Part shown: positions 17,569 through 27,770 of the stretch, piece by piece
Position numbering within the stretch: position 1 is the first letter of the stretch
Layout: each line of letters begins with the position of its first letter
NCBI GenBank assembly: GCA_008081045.1
Contig: VMDC01000013.1
Coordinates: 62,001-126,000, forward strand
Direction of reading: 5' to 3'
Origin: Gammaproteobacteria bacterium
GTDB lineage: Bacteria > Pseudomonadota > Gammaproteobacteria > Pseudomonadales > Pseudohongiellaceae
DNA length: 64,000 bases
The notes under the pieces: model-generated
The model's input: the letters and a program-made list of their open reading frames with translations, nothing else
Databases searched by the model: none
Told to the model about the DNA's origin: nothing
Program-made: the position numbers and the translations under genes

Positions 17569-18588
17569 CTATGTGCCAAAGCGTCCTCCGGTATACCAAC
17601 CGATTTCCTTTGTAGAGTCTTTAATTTTGTCGCTTATGTCCAGTATCAGCGCGAACAGCGCCATCCGTATGAGCACGCCATTGTCTGCCTGACGGAAAAT
17701 CGCGAGATTCGGATGTTGATTGAGGTCCGCGTCGAGCTCATTTGCTTCCGCTCGCGAATCACGCGGCAGAGGATGCATGATGACTGTGTTGGGCTGGCAG
17801 TGTCTCGTATAGATTGCCTGATTCAGCCGGAAACGGCCTCGGTAGATGTCGGCCTCAAGCTTTGAATCGAAGCGCTCTTCCTGAATTCGGGTCAGATAAA
17901 CGGTATCGTTTTCTTGAAGTCCAGCTTCCATATCGTCAGTTTCAGTGACTTCGTGGCCTGCTGCCTTCAGATCGCTGACGATACTGGCTGGCATTCTCAA
18001 TTCCTGCGGCGATATCAATGTCAGATGAATGTTCTGGTACAGCTTCAGGAGCTGGGAGAGAGAGTGGACTGTACGACCGTGTTTAAGATCTCCAACCATG
18101 GCAATGCGCATGCCATCAATAGTCAGGCCGTTCGCCTGAAGTTCTTTCTTGATGGTATACAGATCGAGCAGAGCTTGTGACGGATGTTCATTGGCACCAT
18201 CGCCGCCATTGATGACCGGGACTCTGGACGCTCTGGCAAATTCTGCGACAGAGCCGGGCGCCGGGTGACGCATCACAATTACGTCGCTGTAGCCCGAGAT
18301 GACCCTGGCGGTATCGTAAAGTGATTCACCTTTGGTGATTGAGGACGATTCCATGCCGGTGGTTTCCCGCACATGGCCCCCAAGAAGGTTGAAGGCGCAA
18401 CCGAAGCTTACGCGGGTTCGGGTGCTGGGTTCGAAAAACATGTTGCCGAGGATTGCGCCGTCAAGAGCCTTGGTTACCCGTAGCCGGTGCGCGTAGGGCT
18501 CCATAGTGTCGGCCACCTGGAAAACCAATTCGACATCGTCTCTCTGGAACTGGTTAACAGTGAGGATGTGGGCGCCGCGAAAATCCAT
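17569..18588 (-). CDS. pyrB: aspartate carbamoyltransferase catalytic subunit
   Basis: A 339-residue enzyme that joins carbamoyl phosphate and aspartate, the first committed step of pyrimidine synthesis. The carbamoyl-phosphate motif FFEPSTRTRVSFGCAFNLLGG and the DANEHPSQALLD-type loop (GDGANEHPSQALLDLYTIKKEL) are both present, as are the aspartate-domain HPLPRDSRAE residues. It is about 28 residues longer than E. coli PyrB. No pyrI regulatory gene and no pyrC-like inactive dihydroorotase follows it, unlike the E. coli and Pseudomonas arrangements. The true dihydroorotase is at 38994. Confidence 0.94.
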   Translation of the reverse strand: MDFRGAHILTVNQFQRDDVELVFQVADTMEPYAHRLRVTKALDGAILGNMFFEPSTRTRVSFGCAFNLLGGHVRETTGMESSSITKGESLYDTARVISGYSDVIVMRHPAPGSVAEFARASRVPVINGGDGANEHPSQALLDLYTIKKELQANGLTIDGMRIAMVGDLKHGRTVHSLSQLLKLYQNIHLTLISPQELRMPASIVSDLKAAGHEVTETDDMEAGLQENDTVYLTRIQEERFDSKLEADIYRGRFRLNQAIYTRHCQPNTVIMHPLPRDSRAEANELDADLNQHPNLAIFRQADNGVLIRMALFALILDISDKIKDSTKEIGWYTGGRFGT

Positions 18589-18776
18589 TGGTCCACCGTT
18601 TTAAGGTCTTTTTCACATAATTGCGAGCCTGTTCACGCAGTCTACACCATTTACACACTGGGAACGACAGGGTCGGGCAGCCGGAAAACCTGTGGAAATG
18701 GGGACGCCGGGCCGGCGAGAATCTTTCAGCTATGGTCGTGCTATGCTGTTGTCTAAATGGACCGGAGCAGTAAGCA

Positions 18777-20204
18777 GTGACCTCAGCGAGCATCTATTGG
18801 TACGACTTTGAGACCTTTGGCAGCGACCCCCGCCGAGACCGCGCGAGTCAGTTTGCCGGCATCCGTACTGATGAAAACCTGAATATCATCGGTGATCCGC
18901 TGGTGCTTTACTGCCAGCCTTCTCCGGACTTTCTGCCTAATCCCATGGCCTGTCTGATCACCGGCATCACGCCCCAGAAAGCGCTGTCTGAAGGTGTGTG
19001 TGAAGCAGAATTTATCCGTTTGATACACGCAGAGTTCTCTCAAGAGGGTACCTGTGTTGCGGGCTATAACAGCATACGCTTCGACGATGAACTGACGCGT
19101 CAGCTGCTGTACAGGAATTTCTACGATCCCTACGCGCGTGAATGGAAGAACGGCAATACGCGGTGGGATATTCTGGACATGGCACGCCTGGCTGCGGCCA
19201 CGCGCCCCGAGGGAATTGTCTGGCCGAAAAGGGAGGACGGGACGAACAGCTTCCGACTTGAAGCGCTGACCGCTGCAAATGGTATAGAGCACGCAGATGC
19301 CCACGATGCCTTGTCCGATGTGTTGGCCACGATTGAAATGGCCCGACTGATCAAGCAGGCGCAGCCGAGGCTGTATGATTATGTGTATCGATCACGTACC
19401 AAGCAAGCTGTTCGCCGGCAACTTGACCTCAAGTCCCGTAAACCGCTCCTGCACGTGTCCGGAATGTATCCGGCGGCGCAGGGATGTCTGGCTGTGGTTG
19501 CGCCGGTGTGCCCACATCCCACCGACAGTAACGGCGTAATCGTCTACGATTTGCGACTTGATCCTGACGACTGGATTGATCTTTCTGACGAGGAAATCAG
19601 GGCGCGACTTTTTACCTCTAATAAACTGCTGCCGGAGGGAGTTTGCCGCATCCCACTCAAGACAATCCATACCAACAAGTGCCCAATTCTGACCGCGCCT
19701 ACGGTTCTTTCCTCAGAACTTGCGCTGCAATACGGTATCAGCGAAGAGCGCATCAGGGCCCATTGGGATAAGATGATGCAAATGCCGCATCTTGCCGAGA
19801 AGGTATCAAATGCCCTGCGACGAGAAGACCTGCCTAAACCTGATGACCCTGATTTCATGATTTACAGCGGCGGCTTCTTCAATGACGGTGACAAAGAATT
19901 GATGAGGGTGGTCAGGAATACAGACGCAACAGAACTGGCCCGTCTTGATCTGCCTTTTAAAGACGGTCGTCTGCAGGAAATGTTCTTCCGGTACCGGGCC
20001 CGAAATTTCCCCGGGACCCTGACAGAGGAGGAATCCGAGCGTTGGCGTCTGTTTTGTCTGCAGAGAATTGACAGTGCCGAAACACGGCTCAACCATGCAG
20101 AAGATCTGGAGAAAGCCAAAACACTGGCTGACCCTGCGCAGCTTGAGTCGCTCGCTCAGTTGGAGCACTATGTGTCGATGTTGTCTGAGCAGCAGACAGG
20201 CTGA
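18777..20204 (+). CDS. sbcB: exodeoxyribonuclease I
   Basis: A 475-residue 3'-5' single-strand DNA exonuclease used in recombination and mismatch repair. The DEDDh active site is visible: ExoI YDFETFG near residue 10 (Asp and Glu), the second Asp in GYNSIRFDDELTRQLLYRNFYDPY, and HDALSDVLATIEMA (His/Asp). The SH3-like and C-terminal helical domains follow, with the family length. The start is a GTG with GGAG eleven bases upstream. The gene is divergent from pyrB; the 188 bases between them hold both promoters. Confidence 0.94.
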   Translation: MTSASIYWYDFETFGSDPRRDRASQFAGIRTDENLNIIGDPLVLYCQPSPDFLPNPMACLITGITPQKALSEGVCEAEFIRLIHAEFSQEGTCVAGYNSIRFDDELTRQLLYRNFYDPYAREWKNGNTRWDILDMARLAAATRPEGIVWPKREDGTNSFRLEALTAANGIEHADAHDALSDVLATIEMARLIKQAQPRLYDYVYRSRTKQAVRRQLDLKSRKPLLHVSGMYPAAQGCLAVVAPVCPHPTDSNGVIVYDLRLDPDDWIDLSDEEIRARLFTSNKLLPEGVCRIPLKTIHTNKCPILTAPTVLSSELALQYGISEERIRAHWDKMMQMPHLAEKVSNALRREDLPKPDDPDFMIYSGGFFNDGDKELMRVVRNTDATELARLDLPFKDGRLQEMFFRYRARNFPGTLTEEESERWRLFCLQRIDSAETRLNHAEDLEKAKTLADPAQLESLAQLEHYVSMLSEQQTG

Positions 20205-20325
20205 AAAACCATGCACAGCTCTCAAAATGAGCGCGCCGGCCAGTGCCTCAAGGCGGTTGAGCGCTCATGGGATTTTTATTGATGCTTTAACCGAGGCTGC
20301 TGCCGGTCTGATCGGACGTTCTTCT

Positions 20326-21537
20326 ATGATTGATAAGACGCGTTTTCTGGCGTTTTTACGGGCTCGGAGCCTCATGCAAGGGCGGTGGCCAGCACCACTG
20401 TCGGCTCTTCGCAGGGTCAGTCTGTGGCTGCTTCTGGGCTGGGTTAGCTCTGGTCAGCAGGTGGTTATCGGTGCTGACAGCGTGGTTTTGATCACCCTTG
20501 ACGGATTGCGTTGGCAAGAGCTTTTCCGGGGACTGGATAGTCGTCTGGCCTCGGATGACAGTTACAGCGCGCAGCAATCGGAATTGATGAGACAGTTCTG
20601 GGATGATGATCCGGCCGAGCGGGCGCGGCTGCTGTTTCCTTTTCTGCACGATACTGTTTTTGAGCAGGGGAGTGTCATTGGGAACAGAGACCGCGGTTCA
20701 TGCGCGCGCGTTGCCAACCCCTGGTATTTTTCCTATCCCGGCTATTCTGAAATTCTCACCGGTGTAGTGAATGAGACGATTAATTCAAACAGCAAGATTC
20801 CCAACCCAGAGCGAACTGTTCACGAACTGCTTGAAGGAATTGATGGCTTTGTTGGCCGCACGGCGGCATTCGCTTCCTGGGACGTTTTTCCGTTCATCTT
20901 TAACGTTGAGCGCAGCGGCGTTTATGTCAATGCCTTTGAGCCTCTCAATGCGCCTGAAGGGATGGAAGAGATTACGCTGAACCGATTGCACAGCGATATT
21001 CCGCCACCCTGGCCGACAGTTCGAAATGATGCTTTCACGCATCGCTACGCCTTGTCCTACCTGCGCCGTGAACAGCCCAGACTGCTGTTTATCAGCTACG
21101 GTGAAACAGATGACTTTGCGCACGATGGTAAATATGACGAATATCTGTTCGCGGCCAATCGTACCGATCGCTTTATTGAGGAAGTCTGGCATACGCTGCA
21201 ATCGATACCGGGGTATCGAGACAATACCGCGCTTGTCATCACGGTTGACCATGGTCGCGGTGAGGAGCCTATAGAGACCTGGCTCCACCATGCGAGCAAG
21301 CGATCGCTTGACGGATATATGTCCTCGCTTTCGCATTTCACGGAGGGGATTATCGGCTCGGAGGGCACCTGGATTGCGGCAATCGGCTCCGGTGTTGCTG
21401 GCAAGGGGCTGATAGTGACAGAAGAGCAATGCGCTTTCTCGAGTCAGGTAGCGTCAACCTTAGTAGAGCTATTAGGGCTAGATCCCCAAGCGTTGAACCC
21501 AGAGATGGCGCCACCTCTGTCAGAGTTGCTGGATTAG
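20326..21537 (+). CDS. alkaline-phosphatase-superfamily protein, probably exported
   Basis: A protein of about 403 residues with metal-binding motifs of the alkaline phosphatase / phosphodiesterase fold: VVLITLDGLRWQELF (Asp), SYPGYSEILTG (nucleophile region), GETDDFAHDGKYDEY (Asp and His) and VITVDHGRGE (Asp-His). The reaction is probably hydrolysis or transfer at a phosphate or sulfate ester, with substrate unknown. The segment VSLWLLLGWVSSGQQVVIGA (near residues 29-48) is a signal or anchor sequence, so the enzyme acts in the periplasm. ATG 20326 is used; the frame stays open upstream into sbcB, and an ATG at 20374 is an alternative. Confidence 0.72.
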   Translation: MIDKTRFLAFLRARSLMQGRWPAPLSALRRVSLWLLLGWVSSGQQVVIGADSVVLITLDGLRWQELFRGLDSRLASDDSYSAQQSELMRQFWDDDPAERARLLFPFLHDTVFEQGSVIGNRDRGSCARVANPWYFSYPGYSEILTGVVNETINSNSKIPNPERTVHELLEGIDGFVGRTAAFASWDVFPFIFNVERSGVYVNAFEPLNAPEGMEEITLNRLHSDIPPPWPTVRNDAFTHRYALSYLRREQPRLLFISYGETDDFAHDGKYDEYLFAANRTDRFIEEVWHTLQSIPGYRDNTALVITVDHGRGEEPIETWLHHASKRSLDGYMSSLSHFTEGIIGSEGTWIAAIGSGVAGKGLIVTEEQCAFSSQVASTLVELLGLDPQALNPEMAPPLSELLD

Positions 21538-21866
21538 CTGCATCCGGGTGTGCTGGCCAGTCCTGCCTCGGTTGCTTGTGTCTATTGCTCAGTGCGACGA
21601 CAGTGAGGCTGGGGTAGGTCTTCCAGGCTGCTCAGGCGAAAGCTCTTATACGCCATTTGTCCAAAGCTTGAGTAAGGAGCCAGTTGATGATGGTGTCACT
21701 CGGCGACGTATGCGCCTTTCATTCTCGGTTCGAAACACTGAAATCTGCGTTTAAATGTGCTTCAGCCGTACCCATCCACTTTTTAAAACGCTACAATGCG
21801 CGTCCTTTTCGTCATTAAAAGACAGATGAAAAGCATTCTGTAAGTTGTTGTAAAACAGGAAAAAAA
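21538..21866. other. 329-base gap upstream of the acyltransferase gene
   Basis: No gene was found. A TACAAT at 21792-21797 may be a -10 box for the acyltransferase about 70 bases downstream, but no -35 match stands out. No terminator hairpin with a T-run was recognised after the phosphatase-superfamily gene. Confidence 0.4.
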
Positions 21867-23012
21867 TTGGATAAGTTCAAAAGCATCCGACCCTATCAGG
21901 ACAGTGAAATCCGCCCTGTGCTCGACCAGTTGATTAGGGACCCGGAGTTCCTGGAGAGTATTGCGAATTTTTACTTTCCAAAACTGACGCGCCTGTTTCC
22001 CGGGCTTATTAAAATGGCTGCCAGCCAAAAGCTGAAGCGTCAGGTAAGAGGGGTAACCGATGTGAAATCCATGCAGGATGTAATTGCAACCTACATGGAT
22101 AAAATGATTCTTGATACCACGACAAATCTGACGCACTCCGGTATGGAAGGACTAAAAGAGGGTCGCAGCTACCTCTTTATTTGCAATCACCGTGACATCA
22201 CGATGGATCCGGCGTTTGTTAACTATATGCTTTACCACGGCGGCTTAGACACCCTTCAGATCGCCATCGGGGACAATCTTCTGAAAAAACCCTTTGTTAC
22301 CGACCTGATGCGTCTGAATAAAAGCTTTATTGTTGCGCGTTCTGCGAAAGGTAGGGAGTTACTGCAGTCTCTGAAAACCCTGTCTGAATATATCCATCAC
22401 TGTATCAATAACGGCGAAAATGTCTGGATAGCACAGCGGGAAGGCAGGGCAAAAGACGGGATAGACCGGACAGACCCCGCTTTGTTGAAAATGCTCGGCA
22501 TGGCAAAGCGTGAGCTTAAATTGTCAGAAAGCTTAAACGCTCTGCATATTGTCCCGGTAACTATCTCTTATGAGTATGATGCCTGCGATGTACTGAAAGC
22601 ACAGGAACTGTACGAAATTGAAAAGAACGGCAGTTTTATCAAGACCGATGAGTCTGATATCACCAGTATCGTGACCGGTATGATTGGATTCAAAGGCAAT
22701 GTTCATGTGGCATTCGGAGAGGAACTGAATCTGGGCACCGACGACCCCAATGAAATTGCTGCAACAGTTGATGAACAAATTATTGAAAATTATCAGCTGA
22801 GCGAAACAAACTATCTGGCACTGGAGCACCTGAAGAAAGACGGGCTTTTGCCGTTGCATCGAATTCGCGGCCTGCTTGAAGAAGAGGATATTTCCGCATC
22901 AGCCAGGTTGAAGTTTGAAAAGCGACTCGAGTCCGTCGATGTTGGACTTCGGAAACACTGGCTGTTCAGCTACGCCAATCCGGTTCTCAATAAACTCGGG
23001 GTTATCGAATAA
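21867..23012 (+). CDS. PlsC-like glycerolipid acyltransferase
   Basis: A 381-residue protein with an acyltransferase domain of the glycerol-3-phosphate / 1-acylglycerol-3-phosphate type. The catalytic block reads FICNHRDITMDPAFVN; the His and Asp are separated by five residues, not the canonical four of HX4D. The second block NVWIAQREGRAKDG matches the substrate-binding EGTRS-like motif, and LHIVPVTISYEYDACD is the usual Pro-containing block. It probably acylates a glycerol phosphate or related lipid at the inner membrane face; the exact step is not assigned. The start is TTG, with AGGA six bases upstream. It converges on the DUF349 gene after 24 bases. Confidence 0.8.
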   Translation: MDKFKSIRPYQDSEIRPVLDQLIRDPEFLESIANFYFPKLTRLFPGLIKMAASQKLKRQVRGVTDVKSMQDVIATYMDKMILDTTTNLTHSGMEGLKEGRSYLFICNHRDITMDPAFVNYMLYHGGLDTLQIAIGDNLLKKPFVTDLMRLNKSFIVARSAKGRELLQSLKTLSEYIHHCINNGENVWIAQREGRAKDGIDRTDPALLKMLGMAKRELKLSESLNALHIVPVTISYEYDACDVLKAQELYEIEKNGSFIKTDESDITSIVTGMIGFKGNVHVAFGEELNLGTDDPNEIAATVDEQIIENYQLSETNYLALEHLKKDGLLPLHRIRGLLEEEDISASARLKFEKRLESVDVGLRKHWLFSYANPVLNKLGVIE

Positions 23013-23036
23013 AGGTTGGCTTGGCCGGAGAGTACC

Positions 23037-25211
23037 CTAGCGGCGAAGCAGCCGAAGAAAGCTCTCATTCAGGCGCTCCTGCAGTGAAGTAAGGGCTTTA
23101 GATTCGATCGGCCCCATACACAGGCTCAGCAAACGACTGCGGTGAGCAAACTGAACGTTTTCGCTCTGGCTGGATTTATTTTGCCCGAACCCTGACTGCA
23201 GTTGTGCCAGCTGCAGTGACATGCGCTGAGCCCGATCTGATTCCGGGGAATCTGCGCCGGCCCGAATTTCCAGTAGAATGCACAATTCCCGGAGGCGAGA
23301 TTCAGCCGCTGTCGCACACTTCTGGTATTCGAGTGCGTCATTCGTGCTCAACACGTCAGACGCCCGGCCTTGCAGTAAGGAATCTAATTCAGGGTCGTTT
23401 GTCGGGTCCAGCTGTTGCCAGGCCTCAGCTTCAAATCTCGCTTTCACCTCAGAAAAGTCTTCAGCGCCAGTTAGCAGTTGTCCTTCAACCTTATCCAGTA
23501 ATTGCGTATGTGCACGGATCTGCTCTATTAAGATCTGGCTTTTTTTGTCAGGAAGGGCTCTGAAGCGGGCATCCAGATTGCGCTTGAGGTGATTGAATTG
23601 ATCTATCAACCGGCTTCGCTGCTTTTTCGTCCGGTGATCCAGCGCGCCGGTAAAAGCCCTGACGGTGGCATTAAAATCCCCCCTGGCAGCTCGTAATTCC
23701 TCGTCGCTGAGCGCGTTGAATGTCTGCAAGGCGTCCAGTGTTTTCTGAATTTCCTGGTCAGCGACATTTGTTGCAGCTCGTTTTCTGGGTTTGGAGGTAT
23801 CGGGCTTGGCAAAAATTTTATCGCAGGCTTCTCTGAACTGCTCCCAGAGCTGCTTGTCTTCCTTATAGGAGCTTGGTCCCGCGGTTTTCCATTCTTGCTG
23901 CAGAGCTTTGGCTCGCGCCATTGCCTCGCGCCTGTCCTCAAAGTCAATCAGTTCTTGTGCCTGTGATATCAAGGAAGTCTTTGTAGCAACGCTATCGCGA
24001 TTGAGCTTCTTACGAAATTTGCGGAGTGCTTCTAACAGCCCATAGTAGCGCTTTTGGAGTGATTTGATCTTAGACTGCTCGACCGGGGCCGACCTTTTCC
24101 ATTCAGCATCGGCCTCACGCAACAACTTGTTTAGCGCAGCAATGTCCGGCGGTGATTCGGTAAAGGTGGCGATGCTTTTTTCAAGAGATTCGCATAGAGC
24201 CTTTCTGGTTTGAAGATTTGTCGCCATTTCCTGCTTACGCGCCTTAAAATGGGCCTTGCATGGCTCATAGGCTTGATCAGAGGCAGTTTTGAACTGCTGC
24301 CAAAGCTCTTCGTTGAGATTTGAGCGGCCAAGACCCTTCCACTGCTGGTGGAGCTTATTGATGGTCTGGGCTCTGTCGCGCATAGGGAGATCAGCCTGAT
24401 TAAGCGTTTCCATCTGCTGTATCAATGATTTCTTCTTCTCTGCTGCCAGGGCAAGCGCCTGCTCTCTTAATGCTTGAATTTTCTCCTTGAAAGGATTGGC
24501 CATTTCTTTGATGCGGGCCCGTACCTCACCGCTGCTGTTATTCAGATTGCTCTGAATGCTGCGCCAGTCTTCCAGCACGATAGATATTTGTGAATCGACT
24601 GTCTCGGCGCTGATAAGCGCATCCAGTTTAGAGACAAGATTTTTTGTGGCGCTTTCCATTTCAAGCTGATGACCGGCGTTTGCAGCCAGTTTGGTCTGGA
24701 GTGATGCTGTGAGTGTCGCCAGCGTTTCAGTGAGTTGAAGGCTGTCCGGCGGTAGTAATTTACGCAGCCGGTTAAGCCTGTTCTCTACCGTGACCAGGCG
24801 GGTGGTCTGATCGATATTGATCGCGCTCAGCTCATGCTTCAGCGTGTTCAATTCTTCCGAGAAATTCAGAGTGTCTGAATCACCTGTGCTGTTGATTGTT
24901 TGTTCTGAAGTAGAGTCATCTGGCCCGCTTACACTGAGCGGCGCAGTTGCGGGTGATTCCTGAACGTTGTCGCCTGCTGATTTTTTCGCGAGGTTTTCAG
25001 AATTCTGATCAGGAGCGGGTACAGGGTCTTCGGCGGGCGCTGTCCGAAGGGGCGCTTGTGCTGTAAGGGGAGCATCAGGGTTTGCTGTATCAGTTGAAGA
25101 TTGCGGCACGTCGGTTTCAGGCAGAGGTTGTTTCGCGGTGGTGTGTTCAGCAGCGTTTGGCTCTGTGAGCTGAGAACTGCTTGAGTCGCCGTTGGGTGGT
25201 TTTGAACTCAT
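23037..25211 (-). CDS. DUF349 repeat protein, long coiled-coil
   Basis: A 724-residue cytoplasmic protein. Residues 1 to about 125 are low-complexity (Pro, Thr, Ser, Glu, Ala), probably disordered. The remainder is almost entirely helical, with repeated DUF349 units of the form LxQxWKxxGxx..ELWxQFKxAxDxxYEPCKAHFKARKQE, AEWKRSAPVE..LQKRYYGLLE and LQQEWKTAGPSSYKEDKQLWEQFREACDKIF. DUF349 proteins are common in proteobacteria, but their role is not established. The gene is divergent from dinG across a 244-base region. Confidence 0.85.
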   Translation of the reverse strand: MSSKPPNGDSSSSQLTEPNAAEHTTAKQPLPETDVPQSSTDTANPDAPLTAQAPLRTAPAEDPVPAPDQNSENLAKKSAGDNVQESPATAPLSVSGPDDSTSEQTINSTGDSDTLNFSEELNTLKHELSAINIDQTTRLVTVENRLNRLRKLLPPDSLQLTETLATLTASLQTKLAANAGHQLEMESATKNLVSKLDALISAETVDSQISIVLEDWRSIQSNLNNSSGEVRARIKEMANPFKEKIQALREQALALAAEKKKSLIQQMETLNQADLPMRDRAQTINKLHQQWKGLGRSNLNEELWQQFKTASDQAYEPCKAHFKARKQEMATNLQTRKALCESLEKSIATFTESPPDIAALNKLLREADAEWKRSAPVEQSKIKSLQKRYYGLLEALRKFRKKLNRDSVATKTSLISQAQELIDFEDRREAMARAKALQQEWKTAGPSSYKEDKQLWEQFREACDKIFAKPDTSKPRKRAATNVADQEIQKTLDALQTFNALSDEELRAARGDFNATVRAFTGALDHRTKKQRSRLIDQFNHLKRNLDARFRALPDKKSQILIEQIRAHTQLLDKVEGQLLTGAEDFSEVKARFEAEAWQQLDPTNDPELDSLLQGRASDVLSTNDALEYQKCATAAESRLRELCILLEIRAGADSPESDRAQRMSLQLAQLQSGFGQNKSSQSENVQFAHRSRLLSLCMGPIESKALTSLQERLNESFLRLLRR

Positions 25212-25409
25212 GAATTGGCACCAAAGTTAATCAAAGGTTTTATGCTTTCTTGTCTGACTGCAGCATGGATCTGATTTTACCAGAATTTTACGCCGGCTCA
25301 TCACTCGACGGTGACAGTGAGGCGTCAATTAAGTGAGTAAATAGGGAATAAGGAGGTGTATAACGAGGTGAATAACAAGGACTGCGGGCCTAACCAACTG
25401 CTGCTGAGG

Positions 25410-25415
25410 TATAAT
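25410..25415 (+). promoter_or_regulatory. candidate -10 box for dinG
   Basis: A perfect TATAAT stands 40 bases before the dinG start codon, giving an expected leader of about 34 bases. The -35 region 17 bases upstream is poor. Confidence 0.4.
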
Positions 25416-25455
25416 CATGACCTGATTCCGAAACGCTGTCACCCGGACAAGCTGC

Positions 25456-27651
25456 ATGTTGGCGGACGACATCAAAGACCTTATCCAAGAAAGTTATCGT
25501 CAACTTCTGAAGTCTCGGGAGTTAACGCCCCGCTATGGACAGCGCCTAATGATAGCTGAGATAGCGAAGCAGCTGGCAGTCATTGGCGGTGCGCGGGTTC
25601 CAACGAAAGATCAGCCTGAATCACAGGCTTCTGCAGGCGGTCCAGTCAGTCAGGGTGTGCAGGCGGCTGAGTCGCCGAAAGCGCCAGTATGTGTGATTGA
25701 AGCAGGTACAGGAACCGGTAAAACGCTGGCTTACCTTCTGGCCACCATTCCACTCGCCCAGGCATTAAATCTGAAAGTCGTGATCGCCACAGCTACCGTT
25801 GCCTTACAGGAACAGGTGATCCTGAAGGATATTCCGGAATTGCTGAATGGTTCCGAACTCGACTTTTCTGTTGCGCTTGCCAAAGGGAGAGGTCGGTATG
25901 TCTGTCTGGCTAAATTGGACGCGCTGCTAGAACCCAATGACAGCCTTCAGGCAATACTGGACCTTTACGGGGAGGAGTCAGTTGACTTGGGAGAGCCTGA
26001 TGCCCGCCTTTATCAGGGGATGCTGGATGCTCTGGCGGAGGGTAGTTGGGATGGCGACAGAGACAGCTGGAATAGGCCAATTGCTGAGCAGGAATGGCGT
26101 CCTTTAACGGTTGATAATGCGTCCTGTTTGGGCGCACGCTGCAGTCACTTCCGACAGTGCGTGTTTTTTAAAGCCAGAGAATCACTGGATCAATCTGATG
26201 TTATCGTGAGCAATCATGATCTGGTGCTCTCGGATCTTGCCCTTGGCGGAGGGGTGATCTTGCCAGAGCCCGCGAGGTGTCTCTATATCTTTGATGAGGC
26301 TCATCATTTACCGATCAAAAGCAACAATCATTTTGCGGCAAGCATACGTATTCGTAGTACCCGCGCATGGCTGGAGCGAACCGGAGATCTGATTGCGCAG
26401 CTTCTTGCAGAAGACTTCATTCCTGTTGATTCGCAAAGCAGTTTTGAGAAGCTGCAATCTATTTTGCAGCCACGCCTCGAAGAGTACTGGCAGATGCTGC
26501 AGCCAATTTTTCTGAACGAGGGAGAGATACACGATAAGCGCAGTCGTTATACCTTTCCGCACGGTATTCTTCCACCGGAGATTCGGAACGCAGCAGGCAA
26601 TCTCTTCAGCGCTTTTTCACAACTCGCAGGCTTGTTCGCTAATATCGCTGAGGAGCTGAAGATCGAATTGGAAGAGGCCAGCGATCTCAGCAGGAAAGAA
26701 CTGGCTGAGCAGTTTTATCCGGTCATTGGTGGTGCGCAGCGTCGTGCGGAGGGAAGTGCGTCGCTCTGGTTGGCATATTCCCAAGAGGATGACCTTACAA
26801 AACCACCTGTTGCCAGATGGATGACCTATCAGGAGGATGATACGCAGATTGAGACCACTCTCTCTGCCAGTCCAGTTTTAGCGGCAGATAACCTGAGCGA
26901 AAAGTTGTGGGAGCAATGTGCGGGTGCCGTGCTGACTTCTGCAACTTTGTCTTCTCTGGGGAATTTCAATCTGCTAAAACTCAAGGCAGGTCTGCCGGAA
27001 TCGACGTTTTTTCTCAGCATACCCAGCCCGTTCGACTTTGGCCGGGCGGCCTGTTTGACGGTGCCAAATATGGGTTGTGAGCCCTCTGATACCGAGAGTC
27101 ATACGGCATTCATCGTGGCTGCGCTTCCGCACCTGTTACCTGAACCGGTTGCTGCACTGATGCTGTTCTCGAGCCGGCGTCAGATGGTTGATGTGATAGA
27201 GCGCCTGCCGGAAGATTTTCAGAATATGGTGCTGTGTCAGGACGATTATCAGAAAGCCCAGCTCCTGAAATACCACCGGCAACGGGTCGATCAGGGGCTG
27301 AACAGTTTGATATTCGGCCTTGCCAGCTTTGCTGAGGGGGTCGACCTTCCCGGTCGTTATTGTGAGCATGTGCTCATTGCCAAGATTCCTTTTGCAGTGC
27401 CTGACGATCCGATAGAAATGACGCTGTCAGCCTGGATCGAGCAGCAGGGTCAGAACCCTTTCATGACGCTGGCAGTGCCGGACGCCGCCTTTCGACTGGT
27501 GCAGGCAAGTGGCCGGCTGCTGCGAAGCGAATCCGATATCGGCCGCATCACGCTGTTCGATGAGCGGCTTTTTACCAAACGATACGGTAAGCAAATTCTG
27601 GCTTCATTACCGCCTTATCGACAGGAAAGAATCGATATTCCTGATGCATAG
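25456..27651 (+). CDS. dinG: DinG-type ATP-dependent DNA helicase
   Basis: A 731-residue 5'-3' helicase of the XPD/DinG iron-sulfur family, which unwinds forked DNA, D-loops and R-loops. The Walker A motif IEAGTGTGKTLAYLL is at about residue 83 and the DEAH box FDEAHHLP at about residue 280. Between them the iron-sulfur cysteines include Cys at VCLAKLD, CLGARC and QCVFFKAR. C-terminal helicase motifs include FGLASFAEGVDLPG and QASGRLLRSESDIG. The length fits DinG (716 residues in E. coli). The ATG lies after a candidate promoter. No LexA box was recognised upstream. Confidence 0.93.
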   Translation: MLADDIKDLIQESYRQLLKSRELTPRYGQRLMIAEIAKQLAVIGGARVPTKDQPESQASAGGPVSQGVQAAESPKAPVCVIEAGTGTGKTLAYLLATIPLAQALNLKVVIATATVALQEQVILKDIPELLNGSELDFSVALAKGRGRYVCLAKLDALLEPNDSLQAILDLYGEESVDLGEPDARLYQGMLDALAEGSWDGDRDSWNRPIAEQEWRPLTVDNASCLGARCSHFRQCVFFKARESLDQSDVIVSNHDLVLSDLALGGGVILPEPARCLYIFDEAHHLPIKSNNHFAASIRIRSTRAWLERTGDLIAQLLAEDFIPVDSQSSFEKLQSILQPRLEEYWQMLQPIFLNEGEIHDKRSRYTFPHGILPPEIRNAAGNLFSAFSQLAGLFANIAEELKIELEEASDLSRKELAEQFYPVIGGAQRRAEGSASLWLAYSQEDDLTKPPVARWMTYQEDDTQIETTLSASPVLAADNLSEKLWEQCAGAVLTSATLSSLGNFNLLKLKAGLPESTFFLSIPSPFDFGRAACLTVPNMGCEPSDTESHTAFIVAALPHLLPEPVAALMLFSSRRQMVDVIERLPEDFQNMVLCQDDYQKAQLLKYHRQRVDQGLNSLIFGLASFAEGVDLPGRYCEHVLIAKIPFAVPDDPIEMTLSAWIEQQGQNPFMTLAVPDAAFRLVQASGRLLRSESDIGRITLFDERLFTKRYGKQILASLPPYRQERIDIPDA

Positions 27652-27770
27652 CCCGGTTTTTTTCGTCTTCTGGAAACGGCGCTGTAGGGTTCGATGACGG
27701 TCGTTACCCCAGGATTCGGCGGAGTCTGCTCATACTGTGATCTGCCGCGACGCAGGTAAGCAAGGCAGCG

